Shown here: positions 1-11,436 of the stretch, one piece after another
Layout of the letters: each line of letters begins with the position of its first letter
Numbering within the stretch: position 1 is the first letter of the stretch
Assembly (NCBI GenBank): GCA_003342895.1
Contig: PTFA01000055.1
Coordinates: forward strand, 1,815,823-1,879,822
DNA length: 64,000 nucleotides
From: Casuarius casuarius
Taxonomy: Eukaryota; Chordata; Aves; Casuariiformes; Casuariidae
Direction of reading: 5' to 3'
The notes under the pieces: generated by a model
Seen by the model: the letters and a program-made list of their open reading frames with translations, nothing else
Told to the model about the DNA's origin: nothing
The model's database searches: none
Position numbers and translations under genes: made by a program

Positions 1-1553
1 ATAGACGTGACACTTTGCAACTACATTTAAGACTANGTACTTAATTTTGTTCCTCTTTGAAATCAAGGGGAATTTATTTCACCCGACTCCACTGGGAGGA
101 ATATCAGGCTCTGTGAATCTAAATTAAATCCTGTGGTCAATCCAGGCAACATTCAGTCTATAGTGTTCCTTTGCTTTTTCTAATCTATAATTTAATTTAA
201 GATGCAGAATTTTAAAGATCCCTGTCAAAAAGAGCTTTTCTATAACTTTAATAAAAATCCACTCCTATTTTAGGGAATATAAAATTATCATATAAAATAA
301 GGAATCTGAAGGAACTTTTTTTCACTGTTTTTAGTTTTAAATAGTGTTTTCCAAGGAGCATGAAAACATTTTCTGTCAGAAGATAAAATCAGGAATTTTT
401 AATTTCAGTCTTTTTTCTCTTTTGATCTGTATGATTGACACTGAGAGCTAATTTTTTATTGACAAAATAATGCTGTGTTTGAGGAGAATAGCACAAATAC
501 ATAATAAAACAAAACAGATGAGATAGTATAAAGTTTCATTCATAATGNGTTAGAGTGGCTAGATTTCTCATGCTTGGTATTAGTTCCCTTCATGGTATTT
601 TTTTTTTAAGATTTTCCTTTTGGAAAAAAAATGCAAGGGTCTGTTCTTTTAATAAAAGTTGTATGAGAAAAGTAGGCACACCCACCCTTTTTTTAAGCAC
701 TGTCTCACAGATCAGAATGGCAGGAGGCCAGGTTCAGTTCCTTGTCCGAGCTCAAAGGGTTCTCATCTGTATCTCTCTATCCTAACCGGCCCTATCACCA
801 CGAAGCCTCTTCAGCTGATGAGGGGCAAGAGCCACAAATGCTGGTTTCAGTTTGTCAGGCGTTCTAATGTAGTAGCAAACATACTAGCAATGTTGCAAAA
901 TTTCACTTGCAAAATCAAAAGCATTAGGCTCCTGAAGTGTCCTCCTGGAAGAATTCTGCCATATCCAACTCCTGTCATTTTGCTTTGCTCGAAGAAATGT
1001 TGCAGACAGGAAGACTACTCTAGTTGTTAAGTCAAAGAAATTGAGGACGATACTGCGGTTTNAAATTCTGCAATGTCCGTTTTGTGCCAATTTTTATCTA
1101 TTGTAGGTAAATTTCACTTCATACAANTAAAAGAAAAATAGTTGTTGAGAGCCTAAAGTCTATCTACCCAAGTTCAATTACTTTATTTAGCAGAGTCTTT
1201 AATTTCAAAGATTTATGTACACATTTTCTTTTTTTTTTTTTTCCTTTTCCTTTTCCCACTGTCTGCCTGGGACTCACTTTGTGATCAAAGTACAGACAAA
1301 GTCTGAGACCGTTTGGAATGTTCTGTAAGCAACATATATTCAAAAGTTGTTTGGGAAAATGTGCTAGCTCGCTGCTCTGATTAAGCTAAACAATGTGTCA
1401 GTATGCTTTTAAACTGATTTTTGAGTGGTATGAAAGTCAGATTGAAGATGAGACTGAAATGGTGCAAGTTAAACCCTGAACAGCAATGTGGCTCACTGTG
1501 CCGTGGTTTGGTTGCTTGAGCCGTTTTCCCATTCTGCCTGTCTTTTCTTCCAG
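1..1553. other. AT-rich non-coding sequence
   Basis: No recognisable gene. The stretch is AT-rich with several A and T runs, and a pyrimidine tract at about 1225-1257 (a long T run followed by CCTTTT units). An open frame of about 120 codons on the plus strand (659-1030) has no recognisable domain and no codon-like regularity, so I do not call it. Isolated N bases occur at about 36, 547, 1062 and 1127. Confidence 0.6.
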
Positions 1554-1601
1554 GTGGACGTAAGCAACAACGATTATTTGGTCTTGCAGTTTCTTCAGTA
1601 G
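1554..1601 (+). other. candidate short exon (48 nt), unverified
   Basis: A strong acceptor-like site (a pyrimidine-rich tract ending in TTCTTCCAG) is followed by 48 nt and then by GTAATT, a moderate donor. In one frame the segment is open and phase-symmetric (2 nt + 15 codons + 1 nt), reading GRKQQRLFGLAVSSV, which I do not recognise. The frame stays open for about 25 further codons past the donor. Chance acceptor/donor pairs are expected in 64 kb, so this is only a candidate exon, coding or non-coding. Confidence 0.12.
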
Positions 1602-2760
1602 GTAATTTTCCAGGCTTAGGTGTCCGTACACAAAGCGTACACNCTGCTGAAGCGTGCCCCATGGACGAACACGTCGCGGTTTAAGAATCCATTGCTCACA
1701 CTTTGAACCATAGCTGAAGTGTGTTTGGCCAGAGGGGTTGAGCAACGTGCATCCCCATGCCTGGGGGTGGGAGGAGAGAAATGTGACTGCTGACAAGAGC
1801 AGCCAGGGGAAGGGCAAGCTCTGCGTGGTGGAACAGTGCTCGGTGTACCAAGGCGGCAAGAAAAGCCTGACTAGAACTTGTTAGGGTGGGAAGACAGGAA
1901 GGAGGAAGTGATTTTCTCTGTCCTTGTGGTCTGAGCAGATGACGGACTGGGGAGTTGTTTGCTGAAGGCCAGACAAGGAAGCTGGGAACTCTGGACTGCT
2001 CTGAAATCATCAGTGCCCATCCAAAGGGTGAGGCTTCCTGCAGAAGGCAGTTGTGGCTGCTTTCTCCTTCAAAAACATTATCAAATAACTGCTTGGTGTA
2101 AAATACAGGAACAGCTGTGGGAACCAGAACCATGACCAGTAAATGCCCTGCTCAATAGGCCTCAGGGTCATGCTGCCATTTCCCAATCTCCCTTTGCACT
2201 CTGCTGCACTTGGAGGCAGCAAGGAAGGAAGTGCCCTAGCTANTACTTTGATTGCAGCAGACACTTGGTGCTGGGATATATCTGCTTGAACCTCTGAGGC
2301 TGAAGGAGTTTAGATTCCCTGCTGTGTGGATGAAACTGCTTAGCTGCTAGCCAGTGCAGTATGTAAAAGGTAGGTGGCACGCCCACCGTGATCCGAAGAG
2401 GCTGAGCTTTACGCTCTTCTTCAAAGGAAATACAGAAGGTGCCCGCCTGCAAAAGAGGACTCCAGGCTGTAGATCTCAATGTTATGAAAACATTCTTCTG
2501 AAGCCGTGAAGGAAGCACGTAAGCTCCAGAGAGGGCAGTGCTTCGCATGAGCTCAGTGCTCCTTGTGCCAGGGGCTAGTTCGACGTGTCCTTTTGCTTGT
2601 CTCCTTGGGACTGCGTGTACAAAGTGTGTAGGGAGCCAAATCACACAGAGGTCCACGCCACAAGCCAGGCACTTTAAAGACAGGACTACAGGATCTGCAG
2701 TCTTTACAGGCTCTAGCCTTAAGCAGTTGTCTACTTGGAGACTCAAGAAAATTCATCCAA
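1602..2760. other. unique sequence with overlapping minus-strand open frames, no gene called
   Basis: The minus strand carries several overlapping open frames of 140-168 codons (1437-1859, 1696-2133, 2240-2746), unusually long for moderate GC. None contains a domain, signal peptide or repeat I recognise, the frames disagree with each other, and single N bases at about 1643 and 2244 interrupt them. They may be chance, or the remains of a decayed transcribed element. Confidence 0.4.
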
Positions 2761-4822
2761 ATCAGCTCTAAAGTAGATTAGCTAAACCATATTAAAGCCT
2801 TGTGTAGATGTTCTCACTCACAATTAATATTATTTCCATTTAGCTTAATTTACTTGGCTAATGAATTAAAGCAAATCAAATTAAGTTTACTTTAATTCTG
2901 AACAAGAATGTCCAGTGTTCCCAGAGGGAGGTATGTAGCTTAATATTCTAAATTCACATACTTAACTAGCACATGTTAGCTACTCAGAATAATTCCTGTG
3001 TAGAAAAGCCCAAAAATAGTTTGCCATACATTCTGTGACCTTTACAAAATCCAAGCACTTTTTCTCACACTTCACATCTTTTTTAAGCTGGTATTTTAGG
3101 CTAAGACTGCTCTAGTGTGGATCAGGTACCCAACAGGATCTGTAGCCGCATATCTACATGTATGTCTCAAAACCACAGGAGGTGTGTGTGTGTTTGGGGG
3201 GAAAGGTAGCTGTTACGTAGCACCTGCCATTCATTCCTTCGTGCTCCTCAGCATTGCTATGACTCCAGCACTGCCTGCGCCGCGGGGCATGGCGGCACGA
3301 GTCCTGCCCTTCCCACCCGACATGCTGCACCGCGGCTGTAACAACCCTTTTCCAAGCTGCCTCCCCGCAGCAGTGGTCAGCAAGCACGCTGCCAGGGGAG
3401 GACTGCCGCGGCGGGGGAAAGCACGCACCGCGGGCAGGCGGAGGTACGGCGGCAGCCAGGAGCTGGCGTCTGTGGGGCTGCCTACGTGTGGCAGACTTAG
3501 CTCTGCATTTGTGGGCAGAGGTGACCCAGNTATTTCCTTATTATTGGAATGACAGGCACGTTCGGTCTGTAGCAACTCCACTTTATTATAAATTTAACAC
3601 ATAGNATTTCTACATTCACTTTTTTACTCTAATTTGGCAGGCTACATTTTTAGACCTTATATTAATCATTCATGAAACCCTTTTTCAAGATTTTACCTAT
3701 ACGGTGCTTTTTCTTCGTCTTGTGAATAATTGTCATCGAGATATTGGTTCAGTGACAAATTTGAACTCTTTATTGATTTATTTTTAATTCCTGCTCAAAG
3801 GTTTGTCATTACAAAGTAGTCTGAAGATGAACAGAACCTAATCTGTGGCAATAAGAAGGGAGATAACCTAGTTTTTTTATTTTAAATCTGTCTCAGGGCC
3901 CTAATGTTTGGATGAAACCAACACCAAACAACCCACAGCAGAGGTGTTTTCCAAATTACAGAATAGTGACGCGCTGCAAGCCAGCCGTACAGGTTGCTAC
4001 GGGGAACTGTAGAACTCGAATGTTTGGGACTACGTTCAAAGAGGCACTTAGGCACCTAATTCCCAAACTATGTACTTAAAATACCCTATTCAGCCACCAC
4101 TCAGTCCTGGAAGCTCCTAATTCCATAACCACCTACCTTTTCAGGTTTAAGCCCTTCAGGCTGTTACAGGTGCACTTTGCACCACCCCCAAAGTTGCTCA
4201 GGTCTTCATAGGTCAAGCAGCTCATTGCTTAATGTGCATGTAACNCTCATCAGTGCAGATTAACTTGGCATTTCTCTGCCTGACTTTCTTAGAGTTACGG
4301 TGGATATGCTAGAGCCCACCCGAAACAGACTGCCAGGATTAGTTTTCGCAAAATGCACTGATAATCCCCAATTTTAGAAGAGGCCTGGAGCACCACACCA
4401 CACATTTCCATGTAAAACTTGGATACAGTTAAGGCTGCAATAGAATGATATTGGGATCCTGACTAAATAGAAAGAATTTTTTGAATAATTCTAAATTATG
4501 AGTATTTAGTAAACAACATCAGCCTGCTTAGCTCTAACAATAAGTTCAGGCATCTTGTCACTGTTGTGGCTGGATAAACCACTTATTTTCCATTAGACTT
4601 GAATAAAACATAATAGCAGTCTGGTTGCATCAATTTCTGCTGAAAAAATACAATCTGAAGGGAAACAAGGTCTAGATTAAATATAGTACTTAAGTGCCTG
4701 CAAGGTGAACTCTAACTTTTTTTTTTAAGCATCTGGTGCCTGAATGCAGGTCTCAGAAACTGAAACCCTGACTTAGGTACCTGCACTTTCCATGCAGACT
4801 TTCCTCTCTGGCCAGCTCAAAG
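2761..4822. other. intergenic/intronic sequence with one GC islet
   Basis: Mostly AT-rich. A short GC-rich islet at about 3260-3480 contains a cluster of CpG dinucleotides, and open frames run through it on both strands, as expected from composition. No exon, promoter or known repeat could be assigned, apart from the short possible ancient-repeat fragment near 4041. Confidence 0.5.
4041..4075. repeat. possible ancient sauropsid repeat fragment
   Basis: The phrase ACTTAGGCACCTAATTCCC resembles, from memory, an old dispersed repeat of turtles, crocodilians and birds built around 'TTAGGCACCTAAATCCC'. A similar TTAGGTACCTGCA phrase occurs near 4773. The match is short, so the family name and boundaries are not assigned. 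Confidence 0.25.
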
Positions 4823-4935
4823 GAATGAAACCCAAGACTCACATGAGAGGGATGAGACCCAAGACCTACATGCCAAGGGATGAGACCCAAGACCTACACG
4901 CTGAGGGAGGAGACCCAAGACCCCCCATGCTGAGC
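4823..4935 (+). repeat. 28-bp minisatellite, four imperfect copies
   Basis: Four tandem units share the core GA(A/G)ACCCAAGAC, followed by a variable CTACATGC-like half and a G-rich end. Unit starts fall near 4825, 4852, 4880 and 4908, a spacing of 27-28 bp. The first and last copies are the most diverged. It lies in otherwise unique sequence, with a G homopolymer (about 4999-5010) shortly downstream. A repeat of this kind may vary in copy number between individuals. Confidence 0.85.
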
Positions 4936-7900
4936 CTAGAGCCCCTCTGTAGGAAATTCTAAACGCAAGGTGCATTTGAACTCACACTCAGCTGGAAATG
5001 CTGGGGGGGGGGGTGTTTTTTTGTGTAGGGGGCAGTTCTGTAGACTGTCTTTGGACTGAAGGCAGAAATAATCCTGAAAAAAGTAAGTAGATATCAAGGC
5101 TTTCTTCTCAGGAAGGGCCCTGATCAACAGAGAGGACACGAAGGATGACATCTCGGGACATGAGAGATGCGTNCTCAGAGCACACTGGCCACATGATGCT
5201 CTCCCTGCTTGCCCAGGGGCAGCGTTTCCCATTTCCCGGATCCCAATTGTATTTAAACAGAACCTGGGAGCTTTCAGGCCAAAAGGGGTCGGTTTCACAC
5301 GCTTTTGAGATTAAGTAGCTGCTGAGCACAGAGGTTCTTGAATCACATTGTCGTATTACCCACCTCAAGTCAGTCCAATGTCTTTTTTGTTTCCAACTTT
5401 GGGCATCAGAGGAAGTTGCTAAAGGAAGAAATAAACCACTGGGTTTTTTAGGTCCCTGCTTTGAGCCTCTTTTCAATCATGAACAATTCTTTTGCAATGG
5501 CTGAAAAGTATATTGCATGCCCCCGACAGTGTCCCCTCGGGCTGGTACGTTAGCATGCGGACACCCACAGGGAGGATTCAGGCCACTTCTGTGGCCCCCT
5601 AGAGACCTTTGGGAATATCTGTGGGTGTTTGAAGCACTGGATTTCTTTGGAGATCAGCTCTCCCCAGGCGCTCATTCTCTGCNTAGAGAAAAAGACTTTT
5701 TTTTTTGGTATTTTGGCACTTACAATAAATTAAATCTCCTGGTGTATGAAAAGTAATGTTATCAAGTTAGTTCCCACTCTTTCAGTTCCAAGATAGCAAA
5801 CACTTGTATCAATTTTTTACTTCCTTCTCAATTCATCTTCTTCAAGATAATTCTTACACTAAGAATTTTTGAAATCATCTCTTTCTCAGGCTCCAAAAAA
5901 CCTATAAAATGAAAGAAGTCATTAATGTCAAACATGTTATCAAGTAATTATTAGAACTGCCAAGTAACAACATGATAGCAACGAAGAATAACACCCAGTA
6001 TTTTGCATATGAATTGTGTTGACCTTGCATAGTTCTGACTCAGACAAGAAGTACTTTTGTAACCAGTGTCCAGTTTCAAGTGCTTACAAAAGAGAATTTC
6101 CTTTAGAAAGAAAGTAAAAAAATAAAGCTTATTCCACTCTACCTGATGGTTAGTGTATATGTTTAAAATGTTCTGATTGAAAAGAAATTCAGATGCATAT
6201 TATCGTTAGATATTATTTGCTTGCTTGGTCACTGATGTTTTAAAGGACAAATGACAGGCATTCAGCAGAACATCAGTAAGCTCTTCTGCATGGAGCTTTC
6301 CATGTAGTGCCACCAGTCGTTTGAGTGGAAANGAGATTCAGACTGAACAAACCCTTAAGATATTATATGTTTGTTGGTCAGCAGGTCACAGGAATTAGAA
6401 AATGAAGCTGGATTAGGGTAAAAACACAGACTATAACAATAGTCTACTTTTTTGGTCTCTTNTAGATGTATACTTTTCCTTTTAAGATACTACAGGGTTA
6501 ATTATCAACATATTTTGAATTGGACTGTGTCTGTGGCAGTGCNGTGTTACTTTGGGTGTCTCGAAGCTCCTTGCTAAAGTCTGGTTTGTGAAAAGGGTTT
6601 GTTGTCCTTCCAGCATCAGATAACATCTGTGTTTTAATGTTGGATGGAAATAGATGGTAGGGTACGCTTGCTCAGGTCTTCTGCACATTTATTTAGCAAC
6701 ATATGTCAGAAAAGTGGCACCCTTTGCTAAAATGAAAATATTCAGTTTATGTTGACAGCAGGATCTGCCAGTTATGGTTTGCTGGATATTTCTTACCCAC
6801 ATTNCCAGTAGACAGCAGATGTACAGTATGTTTGTTACTGACATCTCCCTTAAAAAAAAAGGCAAAAAAGGCATAATGAGAAGAAAATGTGATGAAGCAT
6901 CTCATCATCCAGGTGGTAATTTTTGTTTTAACTAGAATGCTATACATTAAGCGACATGACAATATACCTATACCCCTAAAGTAGCATGAAATTTTAGGTC
7001 ATTTTATTATTCTTTTCTGTTAATTGGTTTGCGACTGACAGGTTTTGAAGTAGTGTATTTTTCCTCTTATCATACAAGCTGGAAAAGTGCCCAAAGCATT
7101 AGCTCATCAACCAGCCATTTGTACCTGCTGCTCACTGTCTGCTACTGCTAAATATATGCTAATGATGCTTTCTGAATCTTGGGAGGATCAGGATGAATTT
7201 ATAAATTGTGCTCATGCCAGGAAAATGAATGCTACTTACAAAGATGACAGAGAAAGCAGCTGCTTTTAGATTAGATGAATCACCACATTACATATTACTC
7301 TTGGGTAATAAATTATATTTTCTCTCTCAAATTCATTTTTGGAAGCGTGTGGTTATATGGCAACTATAGCATGTCAGAAACCTTTCAGAGCCTTTTGAGA
7401 TGGAACAAAAAGACAGTATCCGATTTGGTATTTTTGAATAGACTTATGTTTCGGTACCTACTGTTCTGTTATAATGTATTTCTTTTAGAGGTTCTTTCAC
7501 ATGTTGTATCCTAATTAAAAAACAGTGGCCTTTAAATATTTTATAAGGGTTTTTTTCCATATTGTTATTAATTTCAAGGGTTTCTCCAGCAACAGAGAGC
7601 AGAGTTCTGCATGTTTGAAACACGTATGTATAAAGTACATACAAACCGATGGAATAATATGAGAGCAAATCAAGCCAATTTGAAATTCCAGTGCTGCGTA
7701 AAATAGTGCAGACTGTACTAAATGTTTGGTATGAAAGAACAATTTAAGCTAATTGCAAGTACAGGTGGAGTCTGAATTTGTTTTAACTTTTTTGGAAGAT
7801 GATTAAGACAACTGACTGAACACTTAGGTACTGCATTTGACAAAAATGCAGATACATGTTGGACTGAAGAGCAGCAGTGGGGATTATTACTATGGAAAAG

Positions 7901-9992
7901 TGTAATGCCATTTTTTGTGGCATTTCTGTGGCATCAGGGTAATGCCCTTAAGTGCTTTCCCTCATCCTATCCCCCAGAACTAAAATTTGAATAGAAAAGT
8001 TCAAGACAAATGTCAGCGATACAGAGCTGGTTGCTTGGCCTTCCCTCAGTGCGTCAATGGTGAGCGCTCGCAAGGCGCAGAAACAGCTCTTGCTCCGCGT
8101 AGTGGCTGGATCTGCAGCTTCCCAGTGCCACGGTGCTGCCAAGGGGCTGTGGCAGGCTCCCTTGCCGGCCGGGAGCACTTTGCGAGCTGTCTTCTTGGAG
8201 GAAATACAGCAAATACAGCTTTAGCTTTCAAATTTTGTTCCCAAGAAGAGTTCAAAACATGCTAGACCAGGCAAGCTGATCAGATGGTCTTGTAAAAATC
8301 TTTTCCTCCAAAGTCTTAATACTTTCTAAATAAGTCATAGATTTTCTTTAACATGATAAACCACTGGAATTTGAAACTTTTTATTTGTCCTTGCTAGGGA
8401 TGAAATGACATGGAAGGGCCTTAAAATATTTCTATTTAATCACAAAAAGACTTCTCCAAAAGTGACGGCCTAGAATATGTGCAGGAGGTGTGACCGAGCA
8501 ATGCAAGGAACATCTGGAGGTGGCAGTTCAGGACATGATGTTCTCCAGCCCCCAGAGCACCCCAGCTTACAGGAGTACAGCACCAGCATAAGCTCCTCTT
8601 AGCCCACAGTCTTTCTGGCAATAAGATTGGTACTTAACCTCTTACAGACAGCACAGAATTTCACTGCATGGATTTTAGTACAACTGAGCAGCTTGAAAAG
8701 AAAAAGAAAAAAAAAGAAACCAGTTACTGAAAGCCATCTTCTTTGATTAGAAAATCTGAGCAAAGGACAGCAAACATAAGAAAAGAATAAAAAATAAGTA
8801 AAATAGGTTGATTAGAGACCCTAAGTCCCACGTGTCCATTTCCCTCTCACTGCATCTCCCCCTGGTTCGAGGATGTCCGTCCTTTCCACCTTGGGAGTCA
8901 GCCCTTTCCAGCCTGAGGCCGTCCCTCTATGCAGGGCAGTTCCTGACCCAGGAGTTTCAGAGGATGGACTCTGCTTCTGTATTTCAGGATCTGGATCCTG
9001 GCCACCTCTAACTGAAATTTCCACTTCTCAGTTCTTGCACATGTCACAGCTGGAAGATGGCATTTAGTGACATTTTAAGTCTCAAGTGAATTTATTGCAA
9101 TTTTAGAATAGTTATGGAAACACAACTATCTCCAGAGACAACAGTATTTTGTTGTATAACCATGTAGCCCTGTAATACAGTTTTGCCATTGATGGTTACA
9201 GGCCATAAGCTTTGTACTGAATTTGCAAGGCCTCAGGACTGGGGTCTGCCAGACTTGGCCTGTCGGAACTTTTCTTGACCTGCCTGCAGTTTTGTTTTAC
9301 TTAGTTTAGCTGACAGCAGTTTCTCTGATTGACCAGGTATCTGTGGCCAATTTATTCTACTCTTGTTTATCTTTGCGTAGTACAACCATAGTTTTCTGTA
9401 GATAGCAGTAACAAGCAGTTATTGCACGTAGGAGGAGGTATTTGGGGCTCTAACACAATGGTGTAACATAGCGAAATACAGACCTGGTGTGGTAGCTGAG
9501 GCAGGTGGCACAGGATGCGGTGTAGAGGAGCACAGGCATGGGATGATCAGAGATGGGGTGCAGGCTGGCACTGGAGGCCCCGTGGCTAAAAATAACTCGC
9601 TCATGGTCAGTTAAAGAAATGCACATCTGGAGCTGGGCAAAACTGATCCCAGGGGTAAGACAGAGAATTGAGAAGTAGCATCTAACATACATAAAAGGCA
9701 CCATATACAGTAAATTCATGTGTAACATGGAGCTGCAGACCAATGAGGAAAGACAAAGGTCTAAAAGAGCATTAACAACATATGAAAATGACCCCAAGTG
9801 CATCTCCATGAGGAAGAAGAAAAGAGCAACATCAACCTCATGCTCCTCCCAGCGAGGGGCTCCAGAGGCTGACGACGTACGGCGTCATCCTCTTCAGCAG
9901 GCCGAAGCTACTGGCCTGAAGACCCAGAGGAGCAATGGGAGGGGGAGCTCCAAGAAAAGGCATAGAAACTAAGTGTATGTGTTATAATTTTA
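4936..9992. other. unique non-coding sequence
   Basis: No gene recognised over about 5 kb. Notable local features are a poly-G/poly-T junction at about 4999-5022, a GC islet at about 8040-8190 with open frames on both strands, and an A-rich purine tract at about 8697-8722. Open frames here are 60-120 codons, overlap on opposite strands and show no known domain. Confidence 0.55.
9718..9972 (+). other. 84-codon basic open frame, no known family
   Basis: An ATG-initiated frame ends in a Lys/Arg/Ser-rich C-terminus (SSKKRHRN) and has a lysine run (RKKKRA) at about residues 32-37. It lies in moderately GC-balanced sequence just before an ATT repeat. I see no domain and cannot name a homologue. 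A basic tail is easily produced by purine-rich DNA, so the default reading is a chance ORF. Confidence 0.08.
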
Positions 9993-10012
9993 ATTTTATT
10001 ATTATTATTATT
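9993..10012 (+). repeat. short (ATT)n microsatellite
   Basis: Five to six ATT units directly follow a TTTTAATTTT stretch. Unlike the loci near 24.2 and 32.8 kb, it has no inverted AAT arm. Confidence 0.85.
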
Positions 10013-11379
10013 GAACTTTTTCTGTATAGAAGTATTCTAATGCATTAATATTCTATCTTTTTCTGTAATAATTAGATTTAGACTAAAAATGATTCTTGAA
10101 TTAGCCTGTTAAGATTTAGACTATAACAACAATAAATTCTTGGCTTTACTTACACATATGGTGTGCTTCCTCTTTGCCCATAAACACAGTTTAGAGCATA
10201 ACAGTTGGTTTGTTATTTCACCCGCAGAAGGAAAGGAAATGTTTATCAACATTTCAGGAGTTCCTGACCCAAGGCAGACAAGCCCTTTGCGCTCATTGCC
10301 NGCCCGGTACCTAGCGTGCGCGGCTACACCGGAACTAGCCGTCTTTAAAAGCCAATCACCAAGTCTTATTTTCCTTCCCTAAATTCTTTTGCAGACACTG
10401 TCTCTCAAACAAGCAAGGTGTTTTGAGTCACGAGCCCCGGTGGCAAGCGGTGGTCGCTGCTGAGTTTGGAGGCAGCGGGGGAGTCCCTGCCTTTGGCCAA
10501 GTGCTGCTAGTCCCAGCCCCTGCTCTGGGTCGGTGCCTCAGAGCTCTCTCGGTTGTCCACGCCACCCGCTATCGAGCCTGGCCTGTACCAAGATAAAAGT
10601 CACAGAGGGAAAAAAGCATTTAATTTTAATCATTTGGGCTGGGGAGTCTGAGGTAGGAAGACTTGGTAATAACCATGTCACCTGTCGGCTACAGCAGTGG
10701 GAGGATATTGATTTAACAGCATGCTAAACCTGGGCCAGGGCCTCCAAAAACAGAGTATTTTGTCTCTTCTGTGGTTCAGCCTCAAGATCCATTATCCACG
10801 TCAGTATTTTAAGGTAAAAATGCTGCTTTATTACCAGTAAGATGCTGAAGTCACAACAGGGATCATCAAAAGGAAATTTTGGCAAGTGAAAGACTTGCAC
10901 TTCCACCTGGGAAAAGATATATTGATATGTTAAACTGGATCAACTGTAAGAAATACTATTGTGCAGCTGTAAATACCACAGGCCCAGAGACCTGTTTGAA
11001 ATGTCACGGAATAGTGGGAAAATCATTATAGCTTTGGCAAAAGGAGATGGATGTGGGAGAGGGGGTTTTCATTACAGATACTCTCTGATGGTAGTTTTTC
11101 CAGGAAAAATTGTATATTTATATTTCTGAAGGCAATTTCCAGGCTAACAATACTACTTCTGCTGTCTGCTGGGAGTTGCCATGCCGCAAGCCTGCCACAC
11201 GCAGAGCGACTTGCCGCAGCAGAAGAATCCTGCTGTCATGCAAACTGAGGGCGTTGCTCAAGCAGAGCAGATGAACATGCCGTAGGTACGTCAATACAAA
11301 CCTGCACCCGTGTAGAGTGTAGAGAGTCTAGAACAAGCTTACAATGAAATCAATCTTTACTTTCTTTTGCCTCTTCCAG
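10013..11379. other. unique sequence with a small GC-rich patch
   Basis: AT-rich sequence with a GC-rich patch at about 10410-10580. A good acceptor-like site (pyrimidines ending in TTTTGCAG at about 10395) precedes a 65-codon open stretch in one frame. No matching strong donor is present and I do not recognise the translation, so no exon is called. Confidence 0.45.
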
Positions 11380-11436
11380 ACATTGTCTTGTACAGAATGA
11401 GAGGAGGAGGAAGAGGAATTTTTGAAGAACAAAAAT
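11380..11436 (+). other. candidate 57-nt symmetric exon (best in window), unverified
   Basis: The segment is preceded by a long uninterrupted pyrimidine-rich acceptor (TTTACTTTCTTTTGCCTCTTCCAG, of which the last 20 bases are almost all pyrimidine) and followed by GTAAGT, the consensus donor. At 57 nt it is a multiple of three. Exactly one frame is open, and it is phase 1 at both ends, reading IVLYRMRGGGRGIFEEQK between the split codons; the other two frames contain stops. An in-frame ATG lies at residue 6. These are the marks of a cassette exon, but I cannot identify the protein, and decoy splice pairs are expected at this scale. It could equally be a non-coding RNA exon. Confidence 0.25.

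Noticed and set aside
8860..8875. GGTTCGAGGATG, resembling a tRNA B box
   Set aside because: No matching A box or cloverleaf could be built around it.
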